64,000 nucleotides of DNA from Mycobacterium sp. OAS707 (lineage in GTDB: Bacteria; Actinomycetota; Actinomycetes; Mycobacteriales; Mycobacteriaceae): the NCBI RefSeq assembly GCF_014873705.1, contig NZ_JADBDS010000005.1, positions 62,001-126,000 of the forward strand, written 5' to 3'. Positions 25,782 through 34,542 of the stretch are shown piece by piece. A program made the position numbers and the translations under genes. The notes under the pieces are model-generated. The model was not told the origin of the DNA. It saw only the letters and a program-made list of their open reading frames with translations, and did not search any database. Every line of letters starts with the position of its first letter. Position 1 is the first letter of the stretch.

Positions 25782-26711
25782 ATGATTCCCAAGCTCGGCT
25801 TCAAGCTCGATGGCCGACCCGCCGAGCACGTCATTCGACTGGCTCGATCGGCCGAACAGGCCGGCTTTGACGAGTTGTGGGTGTGCGAAGACCTCGCTCT
25901 GGCAGGCGGTATCGCGCAAGCCGCTGCAGCGCTGGCGGTAACGACCGACATCGTGGTGGGTCTGGGTATCGCACCCGCCGCCGTGCGAAATCCGATGTAC
26001 CTGGCGATGGAATTCGCTTCAGTCGCGCGTCTTTCGGCTGGCCGCTTCCACGCTGGTATTGGACACGGAATGCCGGCCTGGCTTCGACAGGTCGGACAGC
26101 ATCCCGACAGCTTGATGGTGTGTCTGGCGGAAGTGTCACAGACTGTCCGAGACTTGCTCAGGGGCGATCTGGTCAGCTACTCGGGGCGACATGTGCGCCT
26201 CGATGGGGTCTCGTTGACGCATCCACCAGCTCAGGCTCCCCCGCTTAGCCTCGGAGTGCGCGGCCCGAAGGGCATCGAACTCGCCGGCGAGCTGGGATTC
26301 GGAGTGATCCTTGCCGAAGGCTCCCCGCCGGAATATGTAGCCGAGGTTCGCAAGACACTGGGCCCCGACGCTCACATCACCGTCTTCGTCTGGTCGAACC
26401 TCGACACCGAAGACGCTGGCCGGGGTGTTGAAGCGCTTTTGCCCATCGTGCAGAACGCACTTCAAAAACCTTACCTCGCTGCGCAATTGGGCAACTTGCA
26501 GCAAGCTGACTGCGATCTCGAGGTCGTCAGCCAGCTGACCGTCAGTGGCGATACCTCGGCGTGTGAGGCGGCGATCGCCCGGCTGGCCGCGAGTGGTGCC
26601 GACGCCGTGGTCCTGCAGCCGATTCATGGCACGGAGGAACAGCAGATCGAGGCCTTTGGCACGACGGTTCTCCAGAGTCGGGATATCGCGGACATGTCGA
26701 CCACACGGTAG
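25782..26711 (+). CDS. LLM-class (luciferase-like, probably F420-dependent) oxidoreductase
   Basis: A 309-residue TIM-barrel flavin/F420 enzyme of the luciferase-like monooxygenase superfamily. The N terminus (KLGFKLDGRPAEHVIRLARS, then EQAGFDELWVCED) and the barrel strands DIVVGLGIAPAAVRNP and SAGRFHAGIGHG are typical; mycobacterial members commonly use coenzyme F420. The start is supported by a strong AAGGAGG site. Downstream lies a stretch of relic genes, so it has no clear operon partners. Substrate unknown. Confidence 0.85.
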   Translation: MIPKLGFKLDGRPAEHVIRLARSAEQAGFDELWVCEDLALAGGIAQAAAALAVTTDIVVGLGIAPAAVRNPMYLAMEFASVARLSAGRFHAGIGHGMPAWLRQVGQHPDSLMVCLAEVSQTVRDLLRGDLVSYSGRHVRLDGVSLTHPPAQAPPLSLGVRGPKGIELAGELGFGVILAEGSPPEYVAEVRKTLGPDAHITVFVWSNLDTEDAGRGVEALLPIVQNALQKPYLAAQLGNLQQADCDLEVVSQLTVSGDTSACEAAIARLAASGADAVVLQPIHGTEEQQIEAFGTTVLQSRDIADMSTTR

Positions 26712-26819
26712 GTAATCGCTGCGAGGGTTACGCGTGGTAAGCCGAATTCGAGCAGTTGTCGGAGCCGCACCTCGACCAGTCGCGTCCACGTGCAGGTGGG
26801 ATGCTACTCCAATGCCGAC

Positions 26820-26999
26820 TCGTGATGTCCTGCAAGCGTTCACAGAAGCACTGCGGCGTTGAGTGCTGGTCTCATCGGCGAAGTTGGTGGTGACAGCCTG
26901 ATTGAGATGGGGAATCCCACTGCGCCAGGGGCTTTCGTTCCGCACGAATGTGCTCGACACACCCGGCATGAATGCTGATACTTGAACGGCCCGTCCCGT
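26820..26999 (-). pseudogene. Relic of a family-5 ABC substrate-binding protein
   Basis: About 55 codons (FMPGVSSTFVRNESPWRSG, then IPHLNQAVTTNFADETS) match the internal segment FTPGVESTFVRNANYWQADL ... LDAVVTTNIADETS of the intact substrate-binding gene at 45170. After the DETS segment the frame breaks. No start, lipobox or remainder is present. This is a decayed paralogue, proving that a second copy of that transporter type once lay here. Confidence 0.75.
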
Positions 27000-27059
27000 C
27001 ACGTTCTTGCGATCGAAATCGCTTCGCATCATTGATAAATGGATGTACAGGTAAGAGTG

Positions 27060-27770
27060 TGCGCATCCCCCACCTCAGCCGGCTAGGCCCAACTTGTGCA
27101 CGATCAATCGTGAGCGTTCACGGGATGATCGGCGGCAGATCGTCCGTGAGGACGCGTAGTGGTGTAGGTGGACTCCGCCCGCTCCGCTGCGCCCACCATT
27201 GCAGCTGGCGCACGAGCGCTCGCCGACTCCGATGAGGCAGGCCCTGAGCGTGAAGGACGGCCAGTCGCGCCGAGGTTGCGGTCCCACACGGCGATCGATC
27301 TACCCGGCCCGGCGAGACGATCACGGCGTTCCGTGACGTGAGGACGCCATCGACGCGAGAGCGCCCCGGACGAACTCCGTCTGGGTGATGCCTGCAAACT
27401 CGTGGTTGAACGGATGGGTAAGCGGAATCTGTTGGGCCGCTGTCATTTTGAGTTTCGACCTAGGTCACGAAGGTCGCGTGCCTCATCCGGCGTCAGTTGA
27501 AGGTCCAGCTGGCCCGCCGAAGCCAGCACATAAGCCATACCACCCCAGGCGACGTCGACGGTCAGAGTCGGGTAACCGTCGAGCTTCAGAGGTGCGCCAA
27601 GGTGATAGGCGAATGCGGGCTGGTTGACGAATTCGACGCTCGTGACCTTGCCGTCGCGGCACGTGCAGCGGACGCGGATAAGACCGGCAGGCGCCTCCAG
27701 CGTCACCTCGGTGACTGGCTCGACCAGCTGATCAGAACCGCGTGATTCGAATAATATATGACATCTCTGG
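27060..27770 (-). pseudogene. Broken proline racemase / 4-hydroxyproline epimerase gene
   Basis: Three reading frames in order reconstruct the C-terminal two thirds of a proline-racemase-family protein. Frame A (27443-about 27750) reads VTEVTLEAPAGLIRVRC and SVEFVNQPAFAYHLGAPL. After a 1-base shift near 27440, frame B reads QIPLTHPFNHEFAGITQTEF. After another near 27330, frame C reads VSPGRVDRSPCGTATSARLA with the second catalytic Cys at about 27287. The N-terminal 120 or so residues with the first catalytic Cys are missing. Not functional. The enzyme family interconverts proline or hydroxyproline isomers, so the island once handled such compounds. Confidence 0.85.
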
Positions 27771-27777
27771 TGCGCTG

Positions 27778-27819
27778 TATAGTGTTGGTGCACAGTAGGT
27801 GATACGATTCACTTACTGT
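27778..27819 (+). promoter_or_regulatory. SDR promoter with LacI-type operator
   Basis: A -10-like TATAGT (27778-27783) is followed at about +1 by a 28-bp inverted repeat, 27792-27819: arms ACAGTAGGTGA and TCACTTACTGT with one mismatch, around TACGAT. The symmetry axis falls on a CpG (27805/27806), the hallmark of LacI/GalR-family operators. The regulator at 28882 is the obvious candidate. Occupancy would block transcription of the SDR gene that starts at 27913. Confidence 0.65.
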
Positions 27820-27912
27820 TCGAAATCTACATCCGAGCCTCACACCGGCCCGGCCGACACGTGTTGGGCGACGGCCATTTCCATAGATCGCCTCTGGATT
27901 AGGAAACACACC

Positions 27913-28746
27913 ATGGGACAACTTGACGGCAAGGTCGCATTCATCACCGGCGTGGCACGCGGGCAGGGACGCTCGCACGCACTGACACTGGCACGCGAAG
28001 GCGCGAGCATCATCGGCGTCGACCTGTGCGCCAAACCAACCACGACGGCCTACGAGGGCGCCACCGAGGAAGATCTGCAGGAGACGGTGCGACTGGTCAA
28101 GCAGGCCGGCGCCGACATCGTCGCCGAGGTCGCCGACACTCGCGACTACGATCAGGTCAAAGCGGTTTTCGACCGCGGAATCGAGCAGTTCGGCCGGGTT
28201 GACATCGTCATTCCCAACGCCGGGATCTGCTCGGGAGCCAAGACGTGGGAGATCGCCCCCCAGGACTGGCGTGAAATGATCGACATCAACCTCAACGGAG
28301 TTTTCCACACTGTCAAAGCTGCGATCCCCACGCTGATCAGCCAACAGCAGGGCGGCAGCATCGTGTTCATCGGTTCAACGGAAGCGCTCAAGGGCGCGGA
28401 GAACATCTCGTCGTATGCCGCCTCCAAACACGGGGTGACGGGATTGATGACATCACTAGCACGCGAGTTGGGGCAGTACAGCATTCGCGTGAACTCCGTC
28501 AACCCGACGTGCGTGGACACCCACATGATTAACAACGACTTCGTGTACAGCCTGTTCCGTCCTGACCTCGACAAGCCCACCCGTGACGATGTAGTCGGTA
28601 CCTTCGCCGGCACGCACATCCTGCCGGTTCCGTGGATCGATCCGAGCGACGTCAGCAACGCAATCCTGTATCTGGTCACGGAATCCGGGCGGTATATCAC
28701 CGCCACCACGCTGGTCATCGACGCCGGTTTCATAGTGAAGTCCTGA
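27913..28746 (+). CDS. Mycofactocin-coupled-type SDR family oxidoreductase
   Basis: NAD-dependent short-chain dehydrogenase, 277 residues. The nucleotide-binding motif is TGVARGQGRSHA, the acidic NAD selector is IIGVDLCAK, and catalytic residues are in IGSTEALKG and YAASKHG. The insertion after DLCA (KPTTTAYEGATEEDLQET) is the mark of mycofactocin-coupled SDRs, which hold NAD non-exchangeably and pass electrons to mycofactocin. ATG at 27913 begins the MGQLDGKVAFITG start; 38 upstream codons in frame cross the operator and are excluded. It is followed by a LacI regulator. The substrate is probably an alcohol, but which one is unknown. Confidence 0.9.
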   Translation: MGQLDGKVAFITGVARGQGRSHALTLAREGASIIGVDLCAKPTTTAYEGATEEDLQETVRLVKQAGADIVAEVADTRDYDQVKAVFDRGIEQFGRVDIVIPNAGICSGAKTWEIAPQDWREMIDINLNGVFHTVKAAIPTLISQQQGGSIVFIGSTEALKGAENISSYAASKHGVTGLMTSLARELGQYSIRVNSVNPTCVDTHMINNDFVYSLFRPDLDKPTRDDVVGTFAGTHILPVPWIDPSDVSNAILYLVTESGRYITATTLVIDAGFIVKS

Positions 28747-28777
28747 GTCGTCGCCTCGCCACGCCCGCCGAGCGCGT

Positions 28778-28788
28778 AACCGTCGGTT
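28778..28788. promoter_or_regulatory. 11-bp palindrome upstream of LacI gene
   Basis: AACCG-T-CGGTT lies about 95 bp upstream of the lacI-type start, in the 135-bp gap after the SDR gene. It may be an autoregulatory or promoter-linked site; it does not resemble the SDR operator. Confidence 0.3.
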
Positions 28789-28881
28789 GCGGAAAATGAC
28801 CTCGCCTTGGGGCTAACCTGCGTGAGGCTGGCCTCGTCGGCTCTCCACTCGAGTCGACCGTCGGATGAACGGAGAGGCGAC

Positions 28882-29943
28882 ATGGTGACAATGAAGGATG
28901 TCGCCGCCGCAGCCGGGGTGTCGCAAGCATCGGTGTCCTACGCCTACAGCGGATCACCACGCGTGTCTGCCGCTCAACGCGATCGCATCTTCGCCATCGC
29001 AGCCGGGCTTGGCTACACCGGCCCCAATATCGCCGGAAGCAGCTTGCGGCTGGGCCGGATTGGCGCGGTCGGGATACTCGTAGCGGGCTCATTGGCGCAG
29101 GCGGTCGTAGACCCCTCCACGATGTTGTTGATGAAGGGCATCGTCGAGGTCGGTGAACTCGCCGACGTCGCATTGACCCTGCTGCCGGTCGATCCGCAAC
29201 CCGGCGCCGACGGCCCGATCAAATCCGCCGTGCTTCGCGGTCTTGTCGACGGCGTGGTGATGCACGCCTTGGCCGACGACCATCCTGTCGTCGACGCGGT
29301 ACGCGCGCGGATGATCCCCGCCGTGGCGATCGACTCGCCGCGCGTGGCCAATCTGCCCTATGTCACTGTGGATCATCGCGGGGCCGGTGCACAGCAGATG
29401 GCCCACGTTCTGGAGTTGGGGCACAAGCGAATCGGCGTGATCACCGACCGTCTCGGCCCCACCGCTTCGCCCGGCTTTCGCTACTGGTCTGACGTCGAAT
29501 CGTCGAAGGAGACCTATCTTCGGGAGCGGCTGGCCGGGTATCGGCAGGCGACGGCGGCCCACGGCGTCAGTGTCGCTGACGTCGCACTGGTCGAAGCCGC
29601 GGGCATTGACATGAACAGTGGCTGCTCCGCAGCCGAGCTACTCATCAGCGAATTCGCCCCGACCGCGATCGTCGCGACCTCCGATGTCCACGGCGTGGCT
29701 GCATTGCAAGCCTTGTCAGCGCAGGGCATTGATGTGCCTGGGGCGGTATCCGTCATAGGCTTCGATGACGCGCCCCTCGCGGATCTCGTGGGTCTGACAA
29801 CGGTGCGCCAGCCGTTGGAGGACAAGGGTCGAACGGCTGCCAAGATCTTGCTGGATCTGATCGCAGGTCAGGCACGCCGACGCTCAATTAAAGCCACCGA
29901 ATTGATTGTGCGGACGACGACGGGTCCAGCGCCTCAACGCTAG
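28882..29943 (+). CDS. LacI family transcriptional regulator
   Basis: A 353-residue repressor-type protein. The N-terminal helix-turn-helix and hinge read MKDVAAAAGVSQASVSYAYS, followed by the periplasmic-binding-protein-like sensor domain with the family end SVIGFDDAPLADL ... TTVRQPLEDKGRTAAKILLD. ATG at 28882 has a GGAGAGG site. It lies downstream of the SDR gene, which carries an operator with central CpG, so control of that gene is likely. The inducer is unknown; a strong terminator follows. Confidence 0.92.
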   Translation: MVTMKDVAAAAGVSQASVSYAYSGSPRVSAAQRDRIFAIAAGLGYTGPNIAGSSLRLGRIGAVGILVAGSLAQAVVDPSTMLLMKGIVEVGELADVALTLLPVDPQPGADGPIKSAVLRGLVDGVVMHALADDHPVVDAVRARMIPAVAIDSPRVANLPYVTVDHRGAGAQQMAHVLELGHKRIGVITDRLGPTASPGFRYWSDVESSKETYLRERLAGYRQATAAHGVSVADVALVEAAGIDMNSGCSAAELLISEFAPTAIVATSDVHGVAALQALSAQGIDVPGAVSVIGFDDAPLADLVGLTTVRQPLEDKGRTAAKILLDLIAGQARRRSIKATELIVRTTTGPAPQR

Positions 29944-29963
29944 CCGCCGCGCCTCCAACGCAG

Positions 29964-30001
29964 CATAGCCGCCGGGGATCTGTTGATCCCCGGCGGCTAT
30001 G
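29964..30001. terminator. Bidirectional terminator hairpin between lacI-type gene and APC permease
   Basis: A perfect 17-bp inverted repeat (29964-29980 and 29985-30001; core GCCGCCGGGGATC) with loop TGTT, placed 20 bp after the regulator stop and 13 bp before the permease stop of the converging gene. No long T-run, as is common for mycobacterial intrinsic terminators. Confidence 0.85.
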
Positions 30002-30014
30002 GGCTGGTGACGTG

Positions 30015-31646
30015 TTACTCAGCGGCTGTAGCGGTTTCCCGCTCGACGTCCCTGCGTCCGTGCCTGGCCTGCGCTATCGGCGCAGTCGGTTCGGCCAGCG
30101 GCACCTCTTCGGCGTAGGTTGCCATGTCATGTTGCGCCCGATGCTCACGCAGCAGGTTGGCGATGGCGATCGCGTCGCCTTCCGGTGCCGTTGAATGCCG
30201 GTATGGCTTGGCGATCAACATGTACGCCAGGCCGACGCCGGCGACGATGAGGAACCCGATCAGCGCGATCCAGCGGTCGTAGAACGCCAGGCTGGTGTCG
30301 CCATTGGGACGCGCCAGCACGATCATCGAGAGCACGCCGTAGATGAGTGCACCAACCCCGACGGGCCAGCCCCACTTGCCAAGTGTCCAGGTGCCACCGG
30401 GCTTCCAGCCCTTGGTTTTTGCCCGCAGCGAAGCGAGCACCACCATCTGGAATGCGAAGTAACCGGCAAGAATCTGGAAAGCCGCCACGCGGAACAGCGC
30501 GTCGGGCAGGAAGTACAGCAGCACGAACAGCACGAACGGAACGACGGTGACGATCAGCAGAGCGTTGAACGGCACCTTGTTGGCCGAGATCTTCTTGAAG
30601 ACTGCGCTTCCGGGGAACATGTCGTCGCGGGCGAAGGAGAAGATCAGCCGACTGCCTGCCGCTTGCTGCCCCATCACGCAGGCCAGGAACGACGTGAGCG
30701 CGACGACGAGGAAGATCTTGGTGCCGACAATGCCGAACGTGGCAGTCAGGATCGCGGTGATCGGGTTGGCCACATCACCGTTGACGATTTCCTGCAGGTT
30801 CGGTGCAGCCAGGATGTAGCCCACGAACGCGAACAGCGCAGCGATGCCACCGAGTACGACAGTCAACATCATCGACCGCGGGATCGAGCGGGCCGGGTTC
30901 GGCGTCTCCTCGGCGACCTCACCGCACGCCTCGAAACCGTAGAACAGCACCAGTCCGACGATGGCTGCGGTGACGAATGCGCCAAGGTATCCGCCTTCAC
31001 CGCCGGTGCCGAAGGTGTCGAAGAGAACGGAGAAGCTGTTCTTGCGTGCGAACAACAAGAGATACAGCCCCACCACGATGATGCCGGCCAGTTCCGCGGC
31101 CAAGCCCACCTTTGCGATCGTCGCCAGCGTCTTGGACCCAGTTGAGTTGAGTGCCAGGCAGATCAGGATCACCACGGTGGCGACAATGAGCCGCTCGAGC
31201 GGAGTGGAGGAGATGTTGGAGTCCGAATGGAACAGTGCCAGAACGAAGTCCGCGCTGAACATCGCTGTCGTCGTACATCCGATGATGACGCCCGCAATGT
31301 AGATCCACGACATGATCCAGGCGTACTGCCCATTCCACAGCCGGCGCGCCCATTGGTAGAGCCCACCTGCTATGGGGAACTGCGACACGATCTCACCGAA
31401 TGTCATGGCGACCAGCAGCTGTCCGCACATGGCGATGACGAGCCACAGAATCGAAGGTGGCCCCGCGGTGGTGAGCGCCTGCGTGAACATCGAGAGCACA
31501 CCCACCAACGGCGACAGGTACAGGAAGCCGAGCGCGAAGTTCGACCACAGGCCGATCTTGCGTTCGAACTTCTCCTCGTAACCCAACACGCGTAGGTGGG
31601 CGTCGTCGCCCGACAGCCGATTCCGCTCACCGTTTGTTATCGACAT
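30015..31646 (-). CDS. APC family amino acid permease
   Basis: A 543-residue secondary transporter of the amino acid-polyamine-organocation superfamily with about twelve membrane helices. The N-terminal amphipathic region and first helix (YEEKFERKIGLWSNFALGFL) and the helix with FYGFEACGEVAEETPNPARS, the APC signature region, are typical. ATG at 31646 has a GGGAAAG site; upstream codons are excluded because they cross the promoter. It is flanked upstream by a 25-bp palindrome (31743-31767). The substrate is likely an amino acid or amine; the racemase relic nearby fits such a theme. Confidence 0.9.
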   Translation of the reverse strand: MSITNGERNRLSGDDAHLRVLGYEEKFERKIGLWSNFALGFLYLSPLVGVLSMFTQALTTAGPPSILWLVIAMCGQLLVAMTFGEIVSQFPIAGGLYQWARRLWNGQYAWIMSWIYIAGVIIGCTTTAMFSADFVLALFHSDSNISSTPLERLIVATVVILICLALNSTGSKTLATIAKVGLAAELAGIIVVGLYLLLFARKNSFSVLFDTFGTGGEGGYLGAFVTAAIVGLVLFYGFEACGEVAEETPNPARSIPRSMMLTVVLGGIAALFAFVGYILAAPNLQEIVNGDVANPITAILTATFGIVGTKIFLVVALTSFLACVMGQQAAGSRLIFSFARDDMFPGSAVFKKISANKVPFNALLIVTVVPFVLFVLLYFLPDALFRVAAFQILAGYFAFQMVVLASLRAKTKGWKPGGTWTLGKWGWPVGVGALIYGVLSMIVLARPNGDTSLAFYDRWIALIGFLIVAGVGLAYMLIAKPYRHSTAPEGDAIAIANLLREHRAQHDMATYAEEVPLAEPTAPIAQARHGRRDVERETATAAE

Positions 31647-31742
31647 CTGCTTTCCCTTCACCGCGGATCCTGCACGGCCCGCTGAGTCCGTGTGACTGCA
31701 GCCACAGTTGAATTCTGGTCGAATGGTTCGGGCGACAGGCAG

Positions 31743-31767
31743 ACGCAATATGCGCATGCTATTGCGT
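31743..31767 (-). promoter_or_regulatory. 25-bp palindromic operator upstream of APC permease
   Basis: Arms ACGCAATA and TATTGCGT (perfect 8-bp inverted repeat) flank a 9-base centre TGCGCATGC. It lies about 100 bp upstream of the permease start and is the most symmetrical site in the divergent region. It probably binds a dimeric regulator; which one is unknown. Confidence 0.6.
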
Positions 31768-31924
31768 TAGAATTGCACACATCGCGCGCATGACCGGGCG
31801 GCAGTCACCACAGGAGGACATGACTGTGAAGTCGACCGCGAGGCTTCTTCACAATCTGAGCCTTACCCGCCGCGACCCGTCGCCTAGCGTTCGGAGCATG
31901 GACGACGGCTCGGATGCCGTGTAC

Positions 31925-32390
31925 TGCAGCGCAGTTACGAACAAGCCCTGACTGACGGCGGTCGCTGGACCTTTCACGGTTTTCGCACCCCGATGTATGG
32001 GCGCTCGGCCAGTCCATGGTCCTCGGTGCCGCCGAATCGCACTATCCGCTCGCGATCGCGATCAAATTCGGTCGGCAGCGGGTGTTTCACGCGACCTGCC
32101 TGGGTCGTCGGCAACCAATGACGACTGGCTGGACCGGAAGTTTCGCGAGGTCGCTGTTCACATCCGCTCATCGTGGGCGCTCGCGTGCCAGCATCGCGCG
32201 GCCGCCGCCGACTACTTCGCCGATTCCGGCTACGACCACCGGAGCATCTCACTAGCCGGCGGGGCCGTGCCGTTGCGAGCGCCGGGATCGCTGATCGGCG
32301 CCGAGTCTGGGTTAGCCGGGGAAGACGACCATCGATTCCTCGGCGACGCGTTGCGCCCGCACCTCGCAACGATTTCGACGCGACCTGATC
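31925..32390 (+). pseudogene. Broken UPF0303 / heme-degrading-domain (DUF336-like) gene
   Basis: A frameshifted relic. One frame gives YEQALTDGGR, a shifted frame from about 31956 gives LDLSRFSHPDVWALGQSMVL followed by PLAIAIKFGRQRVFHAT, and after another shift near 32105 comes SSATNDDWLDRKFREV, then SGYDHRSISLAGGAVPLRAP and DDHRFLGDALRPHL. This order matches the full UPF0303 fold. Upstream, an ATG at 31820 has a good AGGAGG site but leads to a short frame, perhaps the original translation start region. The 3' end abuts the ThuA gene. Confidence 0.75.
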
Positions 32391-32392
32391 AG

Positions 32393-33055
32393 CTACGCAG
32401 TCCTGGCCGCCCAGGCGATCCCCTGTTTGGTCAGCCTGCGGACGTCCTCGCCCGCAAGATCCACGGGAGCATGCCCGATCGAGTGGTAGAAGACCCGGCC
32501 TTTGCCCCATTGGCGGGCCCATGCCACCGGGCTGCGCAGTCCGTCGAACCACGCGAAATGTTCACCGGTGAACGTGGTTTCGGCCAGGACGGTGTTATTG
32601 GGGTCGGTGCTCATGTAGTACTGCTCGGACGCGACCTTAAAGTCATTGACTCCCTGGCTCACCGGGTGATCGCGGTTGACGATGGTCACTTGGTAGGGAT
32701 AGGGATAGCCCTCTCCCGCCGGATGCGCGAGGAAGTCACCTCCCAACATCAAGTGATACCGCAGGCTCGACCTGAAAGCGGCGGCAGCTCCATGCCAGGC
32801 CGCGACACCCGTGCCGGCCTCGACTGCTGCCAGCAGGTGATCCTCCTGTGAATCCGACAGATCCTCGGTAGTCAGCGCGTTGTTCCAGCCAAGGATGATG
32901 AGGTCGTAGCCACTCAAGTCCCGGTCCAGTGTGAAGATGTCCTGCGACTCCTCAAGATGAAGGTCCAGTTCGCCGACGAGCGCGCGGGTCCATTCGGCGA
33001 TGTTGTACGGACTGTGGCCGGGCCAACCTCCGTAGAGATACAGCACTTTGGTCAT
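32393..33055 (-). CDS. ThuA domain protein (class I glutamine amidotransferase-like fold)
   Basis: A 220-residue ThuA-like protein. Characteristic segments are LYGGWPGHSPYN near the N terminus, GVAAWHGAAAAF in the nucleophile-elbow region (His replaces the amidotransferase Cys), SEQYYMSTD, and the C-terminal WGKGRVFYHSIGHAP. ThuA proteins occur in disaccharide (trehalose, 3-keto-sugar) use, but the precise reaction is not settled. It is the last gene of the minus-strand operon; its start overlaps the lyase stop by 4 bp. Confidence 0.88.
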   Translation of the reverse strand: MTKVLYLYGGWPGHSPYNIAEWTRALVGELDLHLEESQDIFTLDRDLSGYDLIILGWNNALTTEDLSDSQEDHLLAAVEAGTGVAAWHGAAAAFRSSLRYHLMLGGDFLAHPAGEGYPYPYQVTIVNRDHPVSQGVNDFKVASEQYYMSTDPNNTVLAETTFTGEHFAWFDGLRSPVAWARQWGKGRVFYHSIGHAPVDLAGEDVRRLTKQGIAWAARTA

Positions 33056-34536
33056 GCGATGGCATCCTTTTCTGGTCCGTGCTCAGCAACGGCCGCCAGT
33101 GCAAGCATTTCTCGAGGGCTGACCAAGGATTCCGGCACCAGCAGATCAGCGACCTGGTCGGCGGTCAGCAAGCCGTCTTCGACCACCAGTTCGGGGATCG
33201 GTCTGCCGGTTTGCAGAGCGATCTTGGCGATCCGCGCCGACGGCGCGTAGCCGATGTAAGGGCTCAGCGCGGTGATCACCCCGATTGAGTTCGTCACCGA
33301 ATCATGCAGTCGCGCTTCGTTCGCCGTGATGCCGGTGACGCACCGATCAATCAATGTACGGCAGGCGGTGTTCAGATGGGTCAGGGATTGAAACAGACTG
33401 TGGGCGATGATCGGTTCGAACGCGTTGAGCTGAAGCTGGCCGCCTTCGGCCGCCATGCTGATCGTGACGTCGTGGCCAGCGACCTCGAAAGCCACCTGGT
33501 TGACGACTTCAGGAATAACGGGATTCACCTTCCCAGGCATGATACTGGAGCCGGATTGTACGGGGGGAAGGTTGATTTCGTTGAACCCCGACCGCGGCCC
33601 TGATGACAGCAAGCGCAGATCGTTGCAGATCTTCGATAGCTTGAGAGCGGTGCGTTTGAGCACACCCGATACTTGCACGAATGCCCCGACGTCCTGGGTA
33701 GCTTCCACAAGGTCCTGCGCCGTCGACAGCGAGAAGCCGGTGATGGTGTTGAGCCTGTCGCACACCAGCGCGGCGTAACGCGGATGGGCGTTGAGTCCTG
33801 TTCCGATCGCGGTGCCGCCGAGGTTGATTTCCGCGACCAGGCGAGACGCCTCGAGCAGTCGCTCGGCATCCTCGGTGACCATGATCGCGTAGGTACCGAA
33901 TTCCTGCCCCAGTGTCATGGGCACGGCGTCCTGCAGTTGGGTGCGACCCATCTTCAGCACGCTCTTGAACTCTGCCGCCTTCGTCCTGAACGCCGCAGCG
34001 ACGTCGATCAGTGTTGAGTGCAGCGTGGCGATGTACACCTGCAGAGCGACTTTGATCGCCGTCGGATAAACATCGTTGGTGCTCTGACTGCGGTTGACGT
34101 GTTCCAGGGGGTGTAACCGGTCGTAATCGCCACGCACGGCGCCAAGATTCTCCAGCGCGCGGTTAGCGATGACCTCGTTGGCGTTCATGTTGGTAGACGT
34201 GCCGGCACCACCCTGGATCACGTCGACGACGAACTGGTCGTGCAGTGCACCGGCGCGGATCTCGGCACACGCAGCGGCGATCGCATCGGCGCGTTGGCGA
34301 TCGATAAGTCCCAGTTCGCAATTGGTTATCGCGGCGGCCTGCTTCACCGCAGCGATCGCATCGATAAATTCTGGATAGGTCGATAGCGCAATTCCCGAGA
34401 TCGGAAAGTTCTGCAATGCGCGGGCGGTATGAATTCCGAAGTATGCACTGTGCGGAACCGAGAGCTCCCCTAGTGAGTCACGCTCGGTTCGGTCTGCAAC
34501 GGCGACGGCAGCGGCGTCGGCAAGTGCTTCAGGCAC
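33052..34536 (-). CDS. Aspartase/fumarase superfamily lyase, aspartate ammonia-lyase-like
   Basis: A 494-residue member of the aspartase/fumarase superfamily. Diagnostic segments are VIQGGAGTSTNMNANEVIAN, HVNRSQSTNDVYPTA, and the mobile SS loop GSSIMPGKVNPVIPEVVNQV with the catalytic Ser. The pattern is closest to aspartase (AspA), which forms fumarate and ammonia from L-aspartate, although related lyases act on N-substituted aspartates. Start is GTG at 34536, 6 bp after the VOC stop, with TGGAG upstream. In this operon it may release nitrogen from the substrate. Confidence 0.88.
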   Translation of the reverse strand: MPEALADAAAVAVADRTERDSLGELSVPHSAYFGIHTARALQNFPISGIALSTYPEFIDAIAAVKQAAAITNCELGLIDRQRADAIAAACAEIRAGALHDQFVVDVIQGGAGTSTNMNANEVIANRALENLGAVRGDYDRLHPLEHVNRSQSTNDVYPTAIKVALQVYIATLHSTLIDVAAAFRTKAAEFKSVLKMGRTQLQDAVPMTLGQEFGTYAIMVTEDAERLLEASRLVAEINLGGTAIGTGLNAHPRYAALVCDRLNTITGFSLSTAQDLVEATQDVGAFVQVSGVLKRTALKLSKICNDLRLLSSGPRSGFNEINLPPVQSGSSIMPGKVNPVIPEVVNQVAFEVAGHDVTISMAAEGGQLQLNAFEPIIAHSLFQSLTHLNTACRTLIDRCVTGITANEARLHDSVTNSIGVITALSPYIGYAPSARIAKIALQTGRPIPELVVEDGLLTADQVADLLVPESLVSPREMLALAAVAEHGPEKDAIA

Positions 34537-34542
34537 GGTTAT

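Noticed and set aside
31820..31948. Short frame with a strong AGGAGG site starting MTVKSTARLLHNL
   Set aside because: Ends after about 43 codons and leads into the UPF0303 relic; treated as the remains of that gene's start region, not a separate gene.
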